From: Lytechinus variegatus
Lineage: Eukaryota; Echinodermata; Echinoidea; Temnopleuroida; Toxopneustidae
NCBI RefSeq assembly: GCF_018143015.1
Contig: NC_054741.1
Span: forward strand, 8,954,683 to 9,018,682
DNA length: 64,000 bases
Reading direction: 5' to 3'
The first letter of the stretch is position 1; every line of letters begins with the position of its first letter. Shown piece by piece: positions 29,501 through 38,005 of the stretch. Below the pieces are notes generated by a model. That model did no database searches, had not been told where the DNA came from, and worked only from the letters and a program-made list of their open reading frames with translations. Both the position numbers and the translations under genes were made by a program.

Positions 29501-29753
29501 TTGTCCCGTATTTCGATCAGACCCGACACAATTATGAACAGGTGGGATTGGGTAAAACTATTCCGCTAAACAAAGATCCATATCAATCTAACATTACGTA
29601 CAAACTTACTACTACAATGGTCCTAAAGCCCGTAAGAACCAAATTCTTTAGAAGTTCACATCCTATTCCACCAGCTCCTACCACCAAAAGTTTGGAGTTC
29701 AATACAGAACTTGCTAGTTTGCCAGGCAGAATTCCATGGATGGACGCCGCCAT
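8325..29753 (-). CDS. UBA2: SUMO-activating enzyme subunit 2 (UBA2/SAE2), complete, 18 coding exons
   Basis: The catalytic subunit of the SAE1-UBA2 E1 adenylates the SUMO C-terminus, forms a thioester with it and passes it to UBC9, mainly in the nucleus. Eighteen exons join without a frameshift to 661 residues (human 640). Domains in order: adenylation domain with VGAGGIG (25-31), NLNRQFLF (57-64) and ALDN (117-120); zinc cysteines C160/C163 and C433/C436; catalytic C175 in [12 protein letters not shown]; ubiquitin-fold domain about 446-560; acidic C-tail with basic clusters RKRKL (621-625) and KKAK (641-644), a likely bipartite nuclear signal, and hydrophobic-acidic runs FMILDDEE and DIVVLDD that resemble SUMO-interacting motifs. 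The start at 29753 was chosen because MAAS aligns with the human start; an upstream in-frame ATG would add nine residues. Intron 1 (3.3 kb) carries a hAT-like element; introns 3, 7, 8, 9, 10, 12 and 16 carry short repeats; the remaining intron sequence shows nothing recognisable. Confidence 0.97.
9572..9744 (-). CDS. UBA2: UBA2 exon 17
   Basis: Residues 527-585. EAEFEVVGK matches the end of the human ubiquitin-fold domain, followed by a low-complexity linker rich in Q, S, T and N. Donor GTGAAT, acceptor GCACAG. Confidence 0.93.
10010..10690 (-). repeat. Old copy of a DR1-containing tandem-unit element (family T)
   Basis: In UBA2 intron 16. Tandem units of roughly 150-190 bases read on the - strand, including CAAGTATCACTGAA, AACTTTGAAAGTT and GGTCACATGA-like words shared with the elements at 38006-39113 and 48141-49258. 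It includes one exact TGACCTTTGACCT (10535-10547). Divergence is visibly higher than between the two younger copies. Confidence 0.75.
11109..11214 (-). CDS. UBA2: UBA2 exon 16
   Basis: Residues 492-527. [19 protein letters not shown] aligns with human LSEFGIRNGSRLQADDFLQ in the ubiquitin-fold domain that recruits UBC9. Donor GTGAGT. Confidence 0.95.
11764..11802 (-). CDS. UBA2: UBA2 exon 15 (39-nt microexon-like)
   Basis: Residues 479-492, [13 protein letters not shown], matching human GTILISSEEGET. Only 39 bases, found from frame and splice sites (acceptor TTTTTCAG, donor GTAAGT). Confidence 0.93.
   Translation of the reverse strand, partial: EPFLFLVMKKKH
12864..12921 (-). CDS. UBA2: UBA2 exon 14
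   Basis: Residues 460-479. [13 protein letters not shown] aligns with human AMVAPDVQIEDGK. Donor GTACAG is weak at +4 to +6 but frame requires it. Confidence 0.93.
13656..13709 (-). CDS. UBA2: UBA2 exon 13
   Basis: Residues 442-459, VTIKLNTN through KTLQDK, start of the ubiquitin-fold domain. Acceptor TTATCAG, donor GTTAGT. Confidence 0.93.
14906..15413. repeat. TTAA foldback MITE (family F2) in UBA2 intron 12
   Basis: Ends TTAAAGGGGAAGTTCACCCTG and CAGGGTGAACTTGCCCTTTAA are inverted repeats and complementarity continues inward through the AATAATTAAAAATATTG region. It contains two CRE-like TGACGTCA sites (near 15041 and 15274). Non-coding. Confidence 0.85.
15537..16433. repeat. Outer foldback element interrupted by a TTAA MITE
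   Basis: GGCCCATATTCTGAA (15537 onward) and TTCAGAATATGGGCC (to about 16424) are inverted partners flanked by TTTAAACC-type sequence. The 591-base element at 15780-16370 sits inside. A third, single-ended copy of the same end occurs at 60848-60935 in SF3B3 intron 17. Confidence 0.65.
15780..16370. repeat. TTAA foldback MITE (family F3), 591 bp copy 1
   Basis: Begins TTAAAGGAGAATGAAACC and ends GGTTTCATTCCCCTTTAA. Arms contain TTTGAGAAAAATCGGACAA and its inverse, and GTGATGTCAC / GTGACATCAC near the loop. A copy of the same length lies at 50843-51433 in opposite orientation, and a worn half at 18843-19045. Confidence 0.9.
16542..16643 (-). CDS. UBA2: UBA2 exon 12
   Basis: Residues 408-441. 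[19 protein letters not shown] carries the second pair of zinc cysteines C433 and C436. Donor GTAAGA, acceptor TATTAG. Confidence 0.96.
17428..17540 (-). CDS. UBA2: UBA2 exon 11
   Basis: Residues 370-407. [19 protein letters not shown] is nearly identical to the human adenylation-domain segment. The acceptor CGTACAG at 17547-17541 lies 27 bases from the end of a TTAA MITE. Confidence 0.96.
17568..18156. repeat. TTAA foldback MITE (family F1), complete copy in UBA2 intron 10
   Basis: Begins TTAAAGGTCAAGTCCACC and ends GGTGGACTTGTCCTTTAA. Long imperfect arms share ATGAAATTTTCAGTGTT-type words; ACTCACTATTTCTTTTG and CAAAAGAAATAGTGAGT face the loop. 589 bases, no coding potential. Confidence 0.9.
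18709..18802 (-). CDS. UBA2: UBA2 exon 10
   Basis: Residues 339-370. DDQAAMDFV and KTRFDIK align with human DDPSAMDFV and KSRFDIK, the adenylation-domain crossover region. Confidence 0.95.
18843..19045. repeat. Degenerate left part of an F3 MITE
   Basis: TTAAAAGAGAATGAAACC followed by diverged family-F3 sequence up to about CATGTGTGATGCCACACTTG. The right arm is missing. In UBA2 intron 9. Confidence 0.6.
19532..19668 (-). CDS. UBA2: UBA2 exon 9
   Basis: Residues 293-338, ending LAWDK as in human LIWDK. The middle part is weakly conserved, as expected for the variable linker of the catalytic-cysteine domain. Confidence 0.93.
20506..20599. repeat. Short imperfect hairpin repeat in UBA2 intron 8
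   Basis: TGAGTTTCTAATTAAAACT and AGTTTTAACCAGAAACTCA are inverted partners around GTGAGCCTCAGTGCCTCC / GGGGAGGCACCTC. Probably a small MITE remnant. Confidence 0.5.
21095..21197 (-). CDS. UBA2: UBA2 exon 8
   Basis: Residues 259-293. [18 protein letters not shown] aligns with human DIRYLLTMDKLWRKRKPP. Acceptor ATATGAAG has a poor pyrimidine tract; upstream GTTTTGTAAT may help. Confidence 0.95.
22021..22115. repeat. Dispersed palindromic repeat (family P), copy 2
   Basis: Worn copy containing AGTGATTTTCAAGTG, AAGCTACTGAAATTTTTGCATCTGGCT and GCGAAAATCCCTGAC fragments of the family seen at 51612-51742. Confidence 0.4.
22254..22440 (-). CDS. UBA2: UBA2 exon 7
   Basis: Residues 196-258. [19 protein letters not shown] aligns with human QLFGEEDADQEVSPDRADP. 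The middle is a variable acidic/polar loop. Confidence 0.95.
22959..23080 (-). CDS. UBA2: UBA2 exon 6 with catalytic cysteine
   Basis: Residues 156-196. Contains zinc cysteines C160 and C163 (TECYEC) and thioester-forming C175 in [19 protein letters not shown], equivalent to human C173. Confidence 0.97.
23217..23317 (-). CDS. UBA2: UBA2 exon 5
   Basis: Residues 122-155. [20 protein letters not shown] is almost identical to the human adenylation-domain segment. Clean GTAAGT donor. Confidence 0.97.
24434..24498 (-). CDS. UBA2: UBA2 exon 4
   Basis: Residues 100-122. Ends in VLNALDNR, the conserved ATP/magnesium-binding loop (D119). Acceptor GTTTGCAG. Confidence 0.95.
24540..24893 (+). repeat. 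tRNA-derived SINE-like remnant in UBA2 intron 3
   Basis: A-box-like TGGTCTAGTAG (about 24552), B-box-like GGTTTGATTCC (24662-24672), and a tail with AAAGTGCTATACAAA followed by TTATTATTATTATT. The A-B spacing is stretched by an inserted TAATAATAATAG...TATAGCGCATAAC block, itself a common SINE-tail sequence. Decayed and probably chimeric. Confidence 0.55.
25623..25693 (-). CDS. UBA2: UBA2 exon 3
   Basis: Residues 77-100. [17 protein letters not shown] aligns with human VAKESVLQFYPKANIVA. Short exon supported by frame, GTAAGT donor and ACACAAG acceptor. Confidence 0.94.
26253..26336 (-). CDS. UBA2: UBA2 exon 2
   Basis: Residues 49-76. [20 protein letters not shown] is identical to human over this run; it forms the nucleotide-binding core. 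Confidence 0.97.
26990..27545. repeat. G/C-homopolymer-bounded repeat in UBA2 intron 1
   Basis: Starts with a poly-G run (GGCCCGGGGGGGGGGGG) and ends near CACACACCCACCATTTTTTGG. CCGTTCCAAGGCATAGCA- and CCGTTCCAAGGACCCCC-type words recur through it. It is markedly more GC-rich than the surrounding intron. Non-coding repeat of unknown class. Confidence 0.5.
27994..29227. mobile_element. hAT-like non-autonomous element with pyrimidine-rich interior
   Basis: Inverted ends CAGGGTGACCAGATGTC and GAAATCTGGTCACCCTG. Flanks are GAGAGGAT (27986-27993) and GGGAGGAT (29228-29235), a 7-of-8 target duplication typical of hAT. TCCCGTATTTAA occurs near both ends. The middle (about 28440-29160) is an expanded CTTT/CCTT tract. 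A solo end is at 39504-39527. The element sits in UBA2 intron 1 inside an outer inverted pair (GCACCACAAACCATCCTC near 27705 and GAGGATGGTTCGTGGTGC near 29230). Confidence 0.8.
29610..29753 (-). CDS. UBA2: UBA2 exon 1 (start exon)
   Basis: Residues 1-48, ATG at 29753-29751. [20 protein letters not shown] contains the nucleotide-binding glycine loop. Ends TGFRTIVV, the same length as human TGFSHIDL before the next exon. Donor GTAAGT at 29609-29604. Confidence 0.96.
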
Positions 29754-29792
29754 TTTCCTCACTTGCATGCACAACCACAAGGTACGTGCGCC

Positions 29793-29833
29793 TAGCTAGC
29801 TAGCGGAGCATAATATGCTCCGCTATAGCTAGC
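29793..29833. repeat. Near-perfect palindrome upstream of the UBA2 start
   Basis: Arms AGCTAGCTAGCGGAGCATA and TATGCTCCGCTATAGCTAGCT pair with a single 2-base bulge and almost no loop. It lies 40-80 bases before the UBA2 ATG, in the presumed 5' UTR or core promoter. Cruciform or RNA hairpin possible. Confidence 0.75.
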
Positions 29834-30154
29834 TTAAATAGATTTGTATGATTGTTTATTTGATCTGTTTTTCCTATTAAACGGCTGTATTAATTGAAAT
29901 GCTGTTTCCGTTTGTTTCTTTTATTGTTATAGACTTGCAAACATACATTGAATTGCCAATAGTCATTAAATAGAGTGATTGGAGAGAATGTGTAGATGAG
30001 AGAACAAGTCATTTAAAGTGGTTGTTACGTGAAAAAATGTGAAATAAATATTGTGGAGTGAACATGATGAAGAAAAATGAACAAAGATTCATTCATTTTG
30101 AAAAGATTTACTGTTATATGCAATCAAAAGCGCTATCGTCGAAGTCGTACGATT

Positions 30155-30301
30155 AATTGGCGGCGGAAGCCAAAAAAAATTAGGGGGGTCCACCTGAAAA
30201 TTTGGATGGACACAGGTAATAGAAATTGAGAAGCAAAACAAAAAAAAGTTTATCAACAAAAATTTAGGACCCCCTGGCCCCCTCCCCGCTTCCGCCACTT
30301 T
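30155..30301. repeat. Second copy of the GGCGGCGGAAGC MITE
   Basis: AATTGGCGGCGGAAGCC at the left and GCTTCCGCCACTT at the right, with AAAAATTTAGG and GGGGGGTCC words as in 500-737. The target duplication is no longer evident. Confidence 0.65.
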
Positions 30302-30800
30302 TGTGTGTGTGTTTTTTTTGGGGGGGCGGGGGGCTTTGAGGGGCATTCGGATTCAGATGGAGATGCAGTGGCTGAGGGGTCTAAGGAGCCTAACTACATG
30401 GAATATCGATACTGAACTATGAAAAATAATACAACGTTTATGAATATATACCGTCTCAATACAAAAACGATCTATTTGATAGACTTTGACATATTCTAAA
30501 ATATATAACATCACCCATTTCTTTTCATTTTCTTTTTTTTCTTTTTTCTCCTTTCTTGGTAGTGAAACTTTAAGTTGGGGGTCCCATATGGTCCAAAGTC
30601 CCATATCAATAGGAGGTTTGGGACTTTCCTAGATCAACAAGACTAGGTACTTCACAAGGACTGTTGTTGCCCGTGTGGTGCAATCTTCTTTCTTTAGCAA
30701 AAGAGGGACAAACGAATCGATATTGAAATTCATCACCAATTGAAGGTTGCATAATATGCAAAGCTTTATGTTTTTTTGAAAGTTTTCATAGATTTCTGAT

Positions 30801-32313
30801 CAGTGGCGTACCGTGGGTCACGGCATTGGGGGGGCACCAGGAAAAATTTCGGGTCACTTAGGGAGCGCGCGAAGCGCGCTCAGTTGTCAGGTATACTGAC
30901 CTAATAGAGATATTTTAAGGACATGCAGTGCCATCAAACGAATATGTATCTCACTGATTAAATAATGCGAGCGCGAAGCGCGAGCTGAAATTTTTTGATA
31001 TTGAGGGCTAAAAATTGACATTATAAGCAAATTGTTTTGTAATCATGATACTTAACTGTCTCGTTAAAGAAACAATGTGAGTGCGAAGCGCGAGCTAAAA
31101 TTTTTGTATAAATTGACCCTAAACAAGGAAATTTTAAGGATTATATTTTAGAATCCATTAAGAGTATAAATATCTCACCATAGTCATCTAATGCTAGTGC
31201 CATCCTTTGCTGATTTTGTTAGAATTACATCTAAACACAGTCATGAAGCACCTTTTGTAGTCATGTAATTATGATTATCATACGTATCTTACTAACCAAA
31301 TTCTGCAAGCGCAAAAGCGAGCTGAACATTTAGGAAATATAGACCCGAAGAGGGGCATTCTAAAGGTTGTTTGTATGAATTCTCTAAGACCCTACGTATT
31401 TGACTAACCAAATGATGCGAGCGCGAAGCGCGAGCTGAAATTTTTGTATATATTGACCCCAAAACATGGATATTTTAAGGACTATAATTACGAATCCATG
31501 AAGTCAGAGTATACATATCTCACCATAGTCATCTAATGCGAGTGCCAAGCGCTTGCTGATTTTGTTAGAATTACATCTAAACACATGGAGCACTTTTTGA
31601 AGTCATTGTAATCATGATTATCATACGCATCTCACTAATGAAATACTGCGAGCGCGAGCTGAAAATCTAGGAAATTTAGACATGAAGAGGGCATTCCAAG
31701 GCTTGTTTGTAAGAATTCACTAAGACCCCACGTATTTCACTAACCAAATGATGCGAGCGCGAAGCGCAAGCTAAAATTTTTTGATATTCAGATCAGAAAA
31801 ATTGACATTTTAAGGACTGATTTTAGGAGTTCATGAAGAGCAGAAATCTCACCAATCCACTAATGTGAACGTTAGCACGGACAGGAAATGTTTTATATTA
31901 AGACCTTAAAATAGGGCAATAACTTTCAGTAGTCATGAAAAAGAAGAATATATCACTACTTAAAACAATAATAACTCTAATTGCGAGGAAATATATTATT
32001 TTTTTGTATATTGATTTGAAAACGGGAGGCTTTAGTACAGCAGTTTTATATGTCTCGTTAAAAAGTCTATGCGAGCACCAGGAACAATGAAGACACAATT
32101 AAGCAAATAATGTTTCATAAAGTTGTGAAAAATGCTTCTTATGTTATATAACATAATATAACACTATGATAAACAACAATTTCTTCTTTCCCCCACTACG
32201 TTTCTCTTCCTTTTTCCTTCTTTTTCTCCTTTTCCCCGTTTTTTTTTTTTTTTTTTGGCCAGCCGATTGGGGGGGCACGTGCCCCCCCATGCCCCCCCGT
32301 AGTTACGCCACTG
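30801..32313. mobile_element. 1.5-kb hAT-like non-autonomous element with internal GCGCGAAGCGCG repeats
   Basis: Ends CAGTGGCGTACCGTGGG and (inverse) CAGTGGCGTAACTACGGG. Flanks are TTTCTGAT (30793-30800) and TTTCTGAG (32314-32321), a 7-of-8 duplication. The interior carries six or so degenerate units near GATGCGAGCGCGAAGCGC(G/A)AGCT, a short hairpin GAGCGCGCGAAGCGCGCTC near 30863, and G/C homopolymers at the right end. No transposase frame remains. Confidence 0.8.
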
Positions 32314-32404
32314 TTTCTGAGGCACTAGGAAGCCGATGATTTCCACAACGAAATCTACATAAAGTAATTCTCTCTTCTTTTTTTTTATTCATATTGATGA
32401 GGTA

Positions 32405-33190
32405 ACTTCCTAGACGAAGATTTGAATATTCTGTACTGTAGTTAACACATACACTGAGAGTTTTCGTTTATTGACATAATTTTGCAACTGTGAATCTTTT
32501 ATTCGTAGATCTAAAACTTCTTTTACCCAATATCTGCTCGAGGAATAAGAAATATCAAATAAATTCGTCATGCCCAATCTATCAAGAGTTTGCTTTATCT
32601 TCGTTAAATAGAAACAGAAACCTTGTCTGATATATATACCTTGCCGGATACCTTGATATGAAAGTACTTTTACAGTCTCGTAAATCATACCAGAAATTTT
32701 CGTTTTATTGTGAACAAATCCATGCCAAAAGTTTATCATTTTATTCTCTAATTTGAATCTTCGCCTAAAACCATGCAATTTTCCGTTGATCTTATTAGCT
32801 TTAAGAATCTTCTTGTAAAATATCATGTGAAACACTTCTAGATCTTTAATCAAAACCAAATATTTCTGACCCACTGTATTTAGAGGAGTATCGGTAAAAC
32901 AAGTTGATCAAAATCCACTATAAAATCAAGATGATAAATCTTATTCAACATGCTATACATAGCTCTTCTTGCTTGATTCAGTTGTTTAGCACGAGTTTTT
33001 CGAAATTAATTATTATGGTTGAAGGTAATTCCAAGATATCATCTACTACTTCAAGAGCCTGGTTATTAAATGTAAAAGAACCCTTTTTCTCTCACTTTGA
33101 GAATATAACAATTTTCGTCTTGTCTATATTCACATTTAAATACATTTTTTTTACAATAATCTGATACTGAATTGAGTGCACATTATTGAA
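32405..33190 (-). pseudogene. Decayed non-LTR (LINE) reverse transcriptase, C-terminal part
   Basis: Read on the - strand, three pieces in order match LINE reverse transcriptase downstream of the catalytic site: LNVNIDKTKIVIFSK (about 33145-33090), a frame-shifted LGITFN followed by QARRAMYS (about 33030-32960), and a 154-residue frame (32874-32410) with LEVFHMIFYKKILKA and MINFWHGFV. At least two stops and one or more frameshifts interrupt it. It is inactive; the catalytic YADD region was not found. The clade (CR1/L2/RTE-like) cannot be fixed by eye. Confidence 0.8.
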
Positions 33191-33404
33191 GTTCTTGTTC
33201 ATATTGTGCCCCCTTTCCAAAAAGTATAGGGGCGTGTCCTCTTGCCCCCCCCCCCGGGATTTCCGCCCATGCGCCAAGCACACATCAAATCACCCTCTCA
33301 AAACGCACACCAACGCGCATTTTCATGCCTTTGTATTTAGTTTTGCTGGTAAATAAATGAAGGAAAAGGGGAAAGAGAGAGGCGCCCCCACTTTTTGAAG
33401 CACT

Positions 33405-33800
33405 GAAAAGTGCCTTTTTTACGCAAGAAAAATCCCCCTCACGAACGTTTACGGTGTCCCTTATATCAGAAGAGGACCCGTTTTAGGTGTTTCAACAAGA
33501 CGTGATGCCCTTTCTCGTACAAGTTCCCATTTTTTTTAAATGCCCCTTCACAAACGTGTTCTGTGCCCCTATCACCTGAGACAATGTGAGAAGGACATGT
33601 TTTATGTCATCTGAGCAAGTGCTCCCTTGCCTTTTTGTAGTATCCTTTCTTGAAGCAGTACCCCTGTTTATCAAAGAAACGTGCCCCTCACAAACATGTA
33701 AAGTGCCCCCGCGAACGTGTTCTAGAACTGTGCACCTTTCACCTGTGAAGGAACTGTTTTATGTGTTAACGAGTGCCCCTTTGCCTTTATAGTGCATGCC
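33405..33800. repeat. Degenerate tandem repeat of GTGCCCCT units
   Basis: Several units containing CCCCTCACAAACGTGT, TGTTTTATGT and AAGTGCCCCTTTGCCTTT with spacing near 130-190 bases. Non-coding. Confidence 0.55.
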
Positions 33801-33948
33801 TGTTCTTCATATCAGATAAGTTGTCCTGAAAAAAAATTTTTTTTCTTCCATGCTCGATGAGCGCCCGGTTTATTTATTTAGCGCCGTTCTGCTTCCTTCT
33901 GCAAGTGAATAATGAATAAAAAGACTTGTAAAAATACTTATACCTGCC

Positions 33949-34722
33949 TCAAAGGTCAAGTTCACCCCAGAAAAAATGTTGATTTTAATCAAAATGAGAA
34001 AATCAAACAAGCACATTGCTGAAAATTTCAACAAAATCGGATGTAAAAGACGAAAGTTATGACATTTTAAAGTTTCGCTTATTTTTCACAAAACAGTTAT
34101 ATGCACAACTCAGTGACATGCAAATGAGAGAGTCGATGATGTCCATTACTCACTATTTCTTTTGTTATTTATTGTTCGAATTATACAATATTTCAATTTT
34201 TAAGGACCAATTTTACTGAACCATAAGATGTTATCAATTGAAATACCACATGTTAAACTTTGTCTCACAGGATAGTGAGAAAATTAGAATAATTCATATT
34301 TCATATAATAAAGTACAAAAGAAATAGTGAGTCAGAGTGAGTGATGTCATCAGTCCCTCGATCATTTGCATACCGACCAGGATGTGCATATAACTGTTTG
34401 GTGAAATTATGCGAAATTTTCAGTAAAATGTCATTTTCATTTTATACTCTATTTTGATGAAATTTTCGGTGTTATGCTTCTTGGATTTTTCTATTATTAA
34501 TCAAATCAACTTGAAGGACAAGTCGCGCCAGCAAAAAGTTGATTTGATTAATAAGAGAAAAATCCAACAAGCATAACACCGAAAATTTCATCAAAATAGA
34601 ATGTAAAATGCCATTCTTTAATATTTTACATTCTATTTTGATGAAATTTTCGGTGTTATGCTTCTTGGATTTTTCTCTTATTAATCAAATCAACTTTTTG
34701 CTGGGGTGGACTTGTCCTTCAA
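33949..34722. repeat. Composite F1 foldback with a TCAA flank
   Basis: Begins TCAAAGGTCAAGTTCACC and ends GGTGGACTTGTCCTTCAA, so the usual TTAA duplication is TCAA here. The right part (34517-34717) is itself a second, nearly perfect foldback with arms of about 90 bases around CCATTCTTTAATA. It looks like an element whose right end was duplicated and inverted. Confidence 0.8.
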
Positions 34723-35811
34723 GTTTCATGAGTCATGTGAGTGGTGGGGTAGATAAGTCTTTTTTTCTAAATTTGTGTTAAGATCACGGCCGAACGCTTG
34801 GAAGGGGGGGGGGGGCGGCCCCTCCGAAATTTCGCGAGCTCGTCAATGTGTTAAAGCCCTCTACGTTCGTCAGCGGGAAATCAACATGGCTCCTTACAGG
34901 TGTTAAAGTCGAATCAAGAACGATTTGTATGATCAATCCTTGCTAATCTTGTCGATTATAGAGGTAGATATAAACAATCTTCTGAAAATAATTAGATACA
35001 ATGTCGATGAATATGAAAAATAAATTTTTGTTTCAATATTGTGAATGATAAAGTGTTTCGAACGATGTTTTGAAAGGCGAATGTAGCGCTAACGTCTATG
35101 TTTTGTATTGATGGCGTGCATATGTAGGCTTTTCATTTTGGAGCTACCCCGCCGAGCGGTGGTGGAGACTGGAGTTCGGGTACGGTGCGCTGCTTGGACA
35201 ATGATACTTAACGGTACATTACCATATAGATCTGGTCTATACTGACCTGTACTAGACTGATCTTGAGGTTGAGTTGTAAGTAACGCAAAATAATACTAGG
35301 CCTAGCTAGGCCTACTTTATATAGTTGATGATGGCTGGCAGCCGTCTGCTTCAACGACAACGATCTTGTTTCCTATTGTTCTTCGCCTACGGCAACGTTA
35401 CACTTGTTACAGGACGCACGAGTCTGGAGTGTAAGTTGTAACGTTGGTGAAGAACAATGAATTATGGCAGCATAATAAAGCCGTAAACATGGCCCATCGG
35501 GCAAGTCTCTACAGAGTCTACTCTAGCCCACTCATGGTTTCAAATCGTCTCGTGTGTGAAGGATTCATATGCACCTGGTGCACGCGAATCTTTCACACCC
35601 TTTTTACTAAAATAACTATGACTTTACATCGTAGCTAAGCATTATATTTATTCTATGACACTTACCGAACCATATGGATCGTTTGTTGAATTCTGTTTGG
35701 TGTTGTGTTTAATAAAATAAGAGCATTTTTCGTGATCTTCACGTAGATGCCTCTTGATCAGCGTTGATATCAACTTTTGCCTAAAGAGGGCGCGCGATAT
35801 TATTTCAAAGT
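34723..35811. other. Intergenic, no gene recognised
   Basis: Mixed sequence with a poly-G run at 34804 and a moderately GC-rich part at about 35140-35280 that ends in a good donor-like GAGTTGTAAGTAACG (GTAAGT at 35276-35281). It could be a 5' untranslated exon for SF3B3, but nothing shows this directly. Confidence 0.3.
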
Positions 35812-36036
35812 CGGTAGGCACTTAAGAACCAAGTTTGAAAGGATACTCGTAAAATTATGTCACTCTCGCCGATGAATATTCATTAGATCGTGGTCGTGCG
35901 TGTTCAATACACACTGAGTGCATGCATGCAGAGAGTTTTTATTGAACACGCACTACCACGATCTAATGATTATTCATCGCGAGAGTGACGTAATTTTACG
36001 AGTGTCCTTTCAAACTTGGTTCTTAAGTGCCTACCG
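35812..36036. repeat. 225-bp foldback element with about 95-bp arms
   Basis: CGGTAGGCACTTAAGAACC (from 35812) and GGTTCTTAAGTGCCTACCG (to 36036) are perfect inverted partners; pairing continues inward to GTGTTCAATA / TATTGAACAC with few mismatches and a loop containing GCATGCATGC. No coding. Confidence 0.85.
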
Positions 36037-38005
36037 TACCTTTGTTTACGGTGTTGCAAGCTAGCTGCATTCTAGGCGATCAGCATTATTTTCTTGCTCG
36101 TTCAATCCACTTTCATCATCATCTTGTCAAAAGATGGCGTACTTTACCAATAAGTATATACATGAGATGCAACCTGTTGATTTTTGGTACAATTTCCTAT
36201 TATGCGCTGACGACTTGAATTGAGAATGTTCGATACGAAAAATTGCTTTTCGATTGTTGTTTGCGTACTTTCCACCGCAGTATTAAGGACGGATCGAACG
36301 GAGTATCCTGGTTGAGACTTGGAGGTAAGCGATAAAAACACTTTTATAAATAATTTCCAATTCATTAAAAAAAAAAGTTAAATCATAAAAACAAATTTCC
36401 ATTAGTGGAGAAATACTCAAATGTTTGGCGTTTTTCATTCCCTCACATTCGTGTGATGAATGAAAACGTCAAAGTCCACTATGAAACCACATGCGTTGTG
36501 CGAGGTTAGTATTACTAACCTCGCATGTTGTGTGAGTGACTCTAGCCTAGACTAGTAGTAGGCCTAGGGTGTCTGAAGCCACACTGAAAAGTGTCAGCAT
36601 AAAACAGGCCGTTTTAGGGGAAAATATTGCACATTTTTTTCGGGAAGTTCAGGCTGCTAGAAAAATGTGATCTGAATTGATTATTATTTTTAACTTGTGT
36701 TTGGCATGTATGGAAAGAGAAAATTCAGGCCTTTATCAGAGGTTTCTTTTGACAGTAAGGACAATAGGATTATTTGAAATAAGGATTTAGAGATAGATTG
36801 CAAACCCTTTTTTGTGTGTGTGTTGAGATTGTTATTTCCCCATGCGTTTTCTATGTGAAAATGAAATTTCTGTTTTGCACAATTTTTTTCACTTTGTCGC
36901 AATTTTTCATTGTGATCTGGTTTCAAAATCTTTATAAAAATCATACCATCAGAAAGAGCATAAAAATTCCTATCGGACACTTTATGGACATGTTTTTGGC
37001 ATTAAAATCAAATTTATAACAGCTCTCAGAAGCTGAAAATTTGGATTTGTGTGTGTCCCATTTCTTAACTACACAGTCTATGGCAGAGAAGCGCTGAAAA
37101 TTGACCTAATTTCATTCTTCTTTTTTGCAGCCAATAATTGGAATTTTTTCAAAAATGTTACGTTTCTGTTAGTCTGAAGGTCATTTCTCTTCAAATTCAC
37201 AAAGAAAATGTGATATTTTCTTGAAATAAGAAAAATAATTTTTTTCTCCAGACACCCTAAGACTAGTCTTCCGTCTTGTCAATGATATTTTTCTCATTTT
37301 TTTGATGAATTTTGGTTTGAAAATAAAATCGATGGCGCAGAAACGTCGGGAATGAAGTTTTATCCCATGATGTATGGTCAGTTCCCCCATGTCTGTGCGG
37401 CCTCCCAAGTCTGCGCACCCGTGTATCTGCGGGACTCTAGTATTAGTAAAAGAAGATAGGCAACAAGCACAAACTTTACACTAGTCAGTTTTACACATGT
37501 AATACATAGACAGGTATTCATAAAAAATCCGTCTCAAAATGGTGGAAAGATAATGATTTCAGGGCATTATTTCATGTGACAGCCTCAGAATGCAGCCTTT
37601 GTCATAAAAATCCCTGAATCGTGTGCAGAGTGATCGAGTGCGAAGACATGGGGTAGGCCTACCATTTTTTTTTATCAATCTGAAAATGACTGGCCGAGGT
37701 TTTTTCCAAGAAAGTCATATATTTCTTTCAAATTTTTTAATGAGATATTTGGCACACTAACTCATTATGATGTTAGGATTAACATCAACTGAAAGGTTTT
37801 GTGAAATAAGAAGAAATTCATATCTTAACTCAAATTGTTGTGTGAAGACTTGGGAACCACCACCATCATACATGATTTAGGGCTAGATCTTTTAGAAGGA
37901 AAGTAGAAATCTCGGGGGCGAAAGTTTCAGGTTTTGGCAGCCTACACGCACATAAATATATAGGAATACTTGGCTTCATTCAGAGTTACCTTACGTCAGT
38001 AAATG
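36037..38005. other. Intergenic, no gene recognised
   Basis: AT-rich unique-looking sequence. Apart from the 27-base palindrome at 36499-36525 I see no conserved frame, RNA gene or named repeat. Confidence 0.4.
36499..36525. repeat. Perfect 13-bp inverted repeat with 1-base spacer
   Basis: TGCGAGGTTAGTA, one T, TACTAACCTCGCA. It is located within a larger worn inverted arrangement (GAATGAAAACGTC / GGCGTTTTTCATTC just upstream, 36425-36475). Confidence 0.8.

Noticed and set aside
34880..34920. Possible small exon AACATGGCTCCTTACAG/GTGTTAAAG
   Set aside because: A start codon and a donor-like site occur together, but there is no downstream partner exon or homology.
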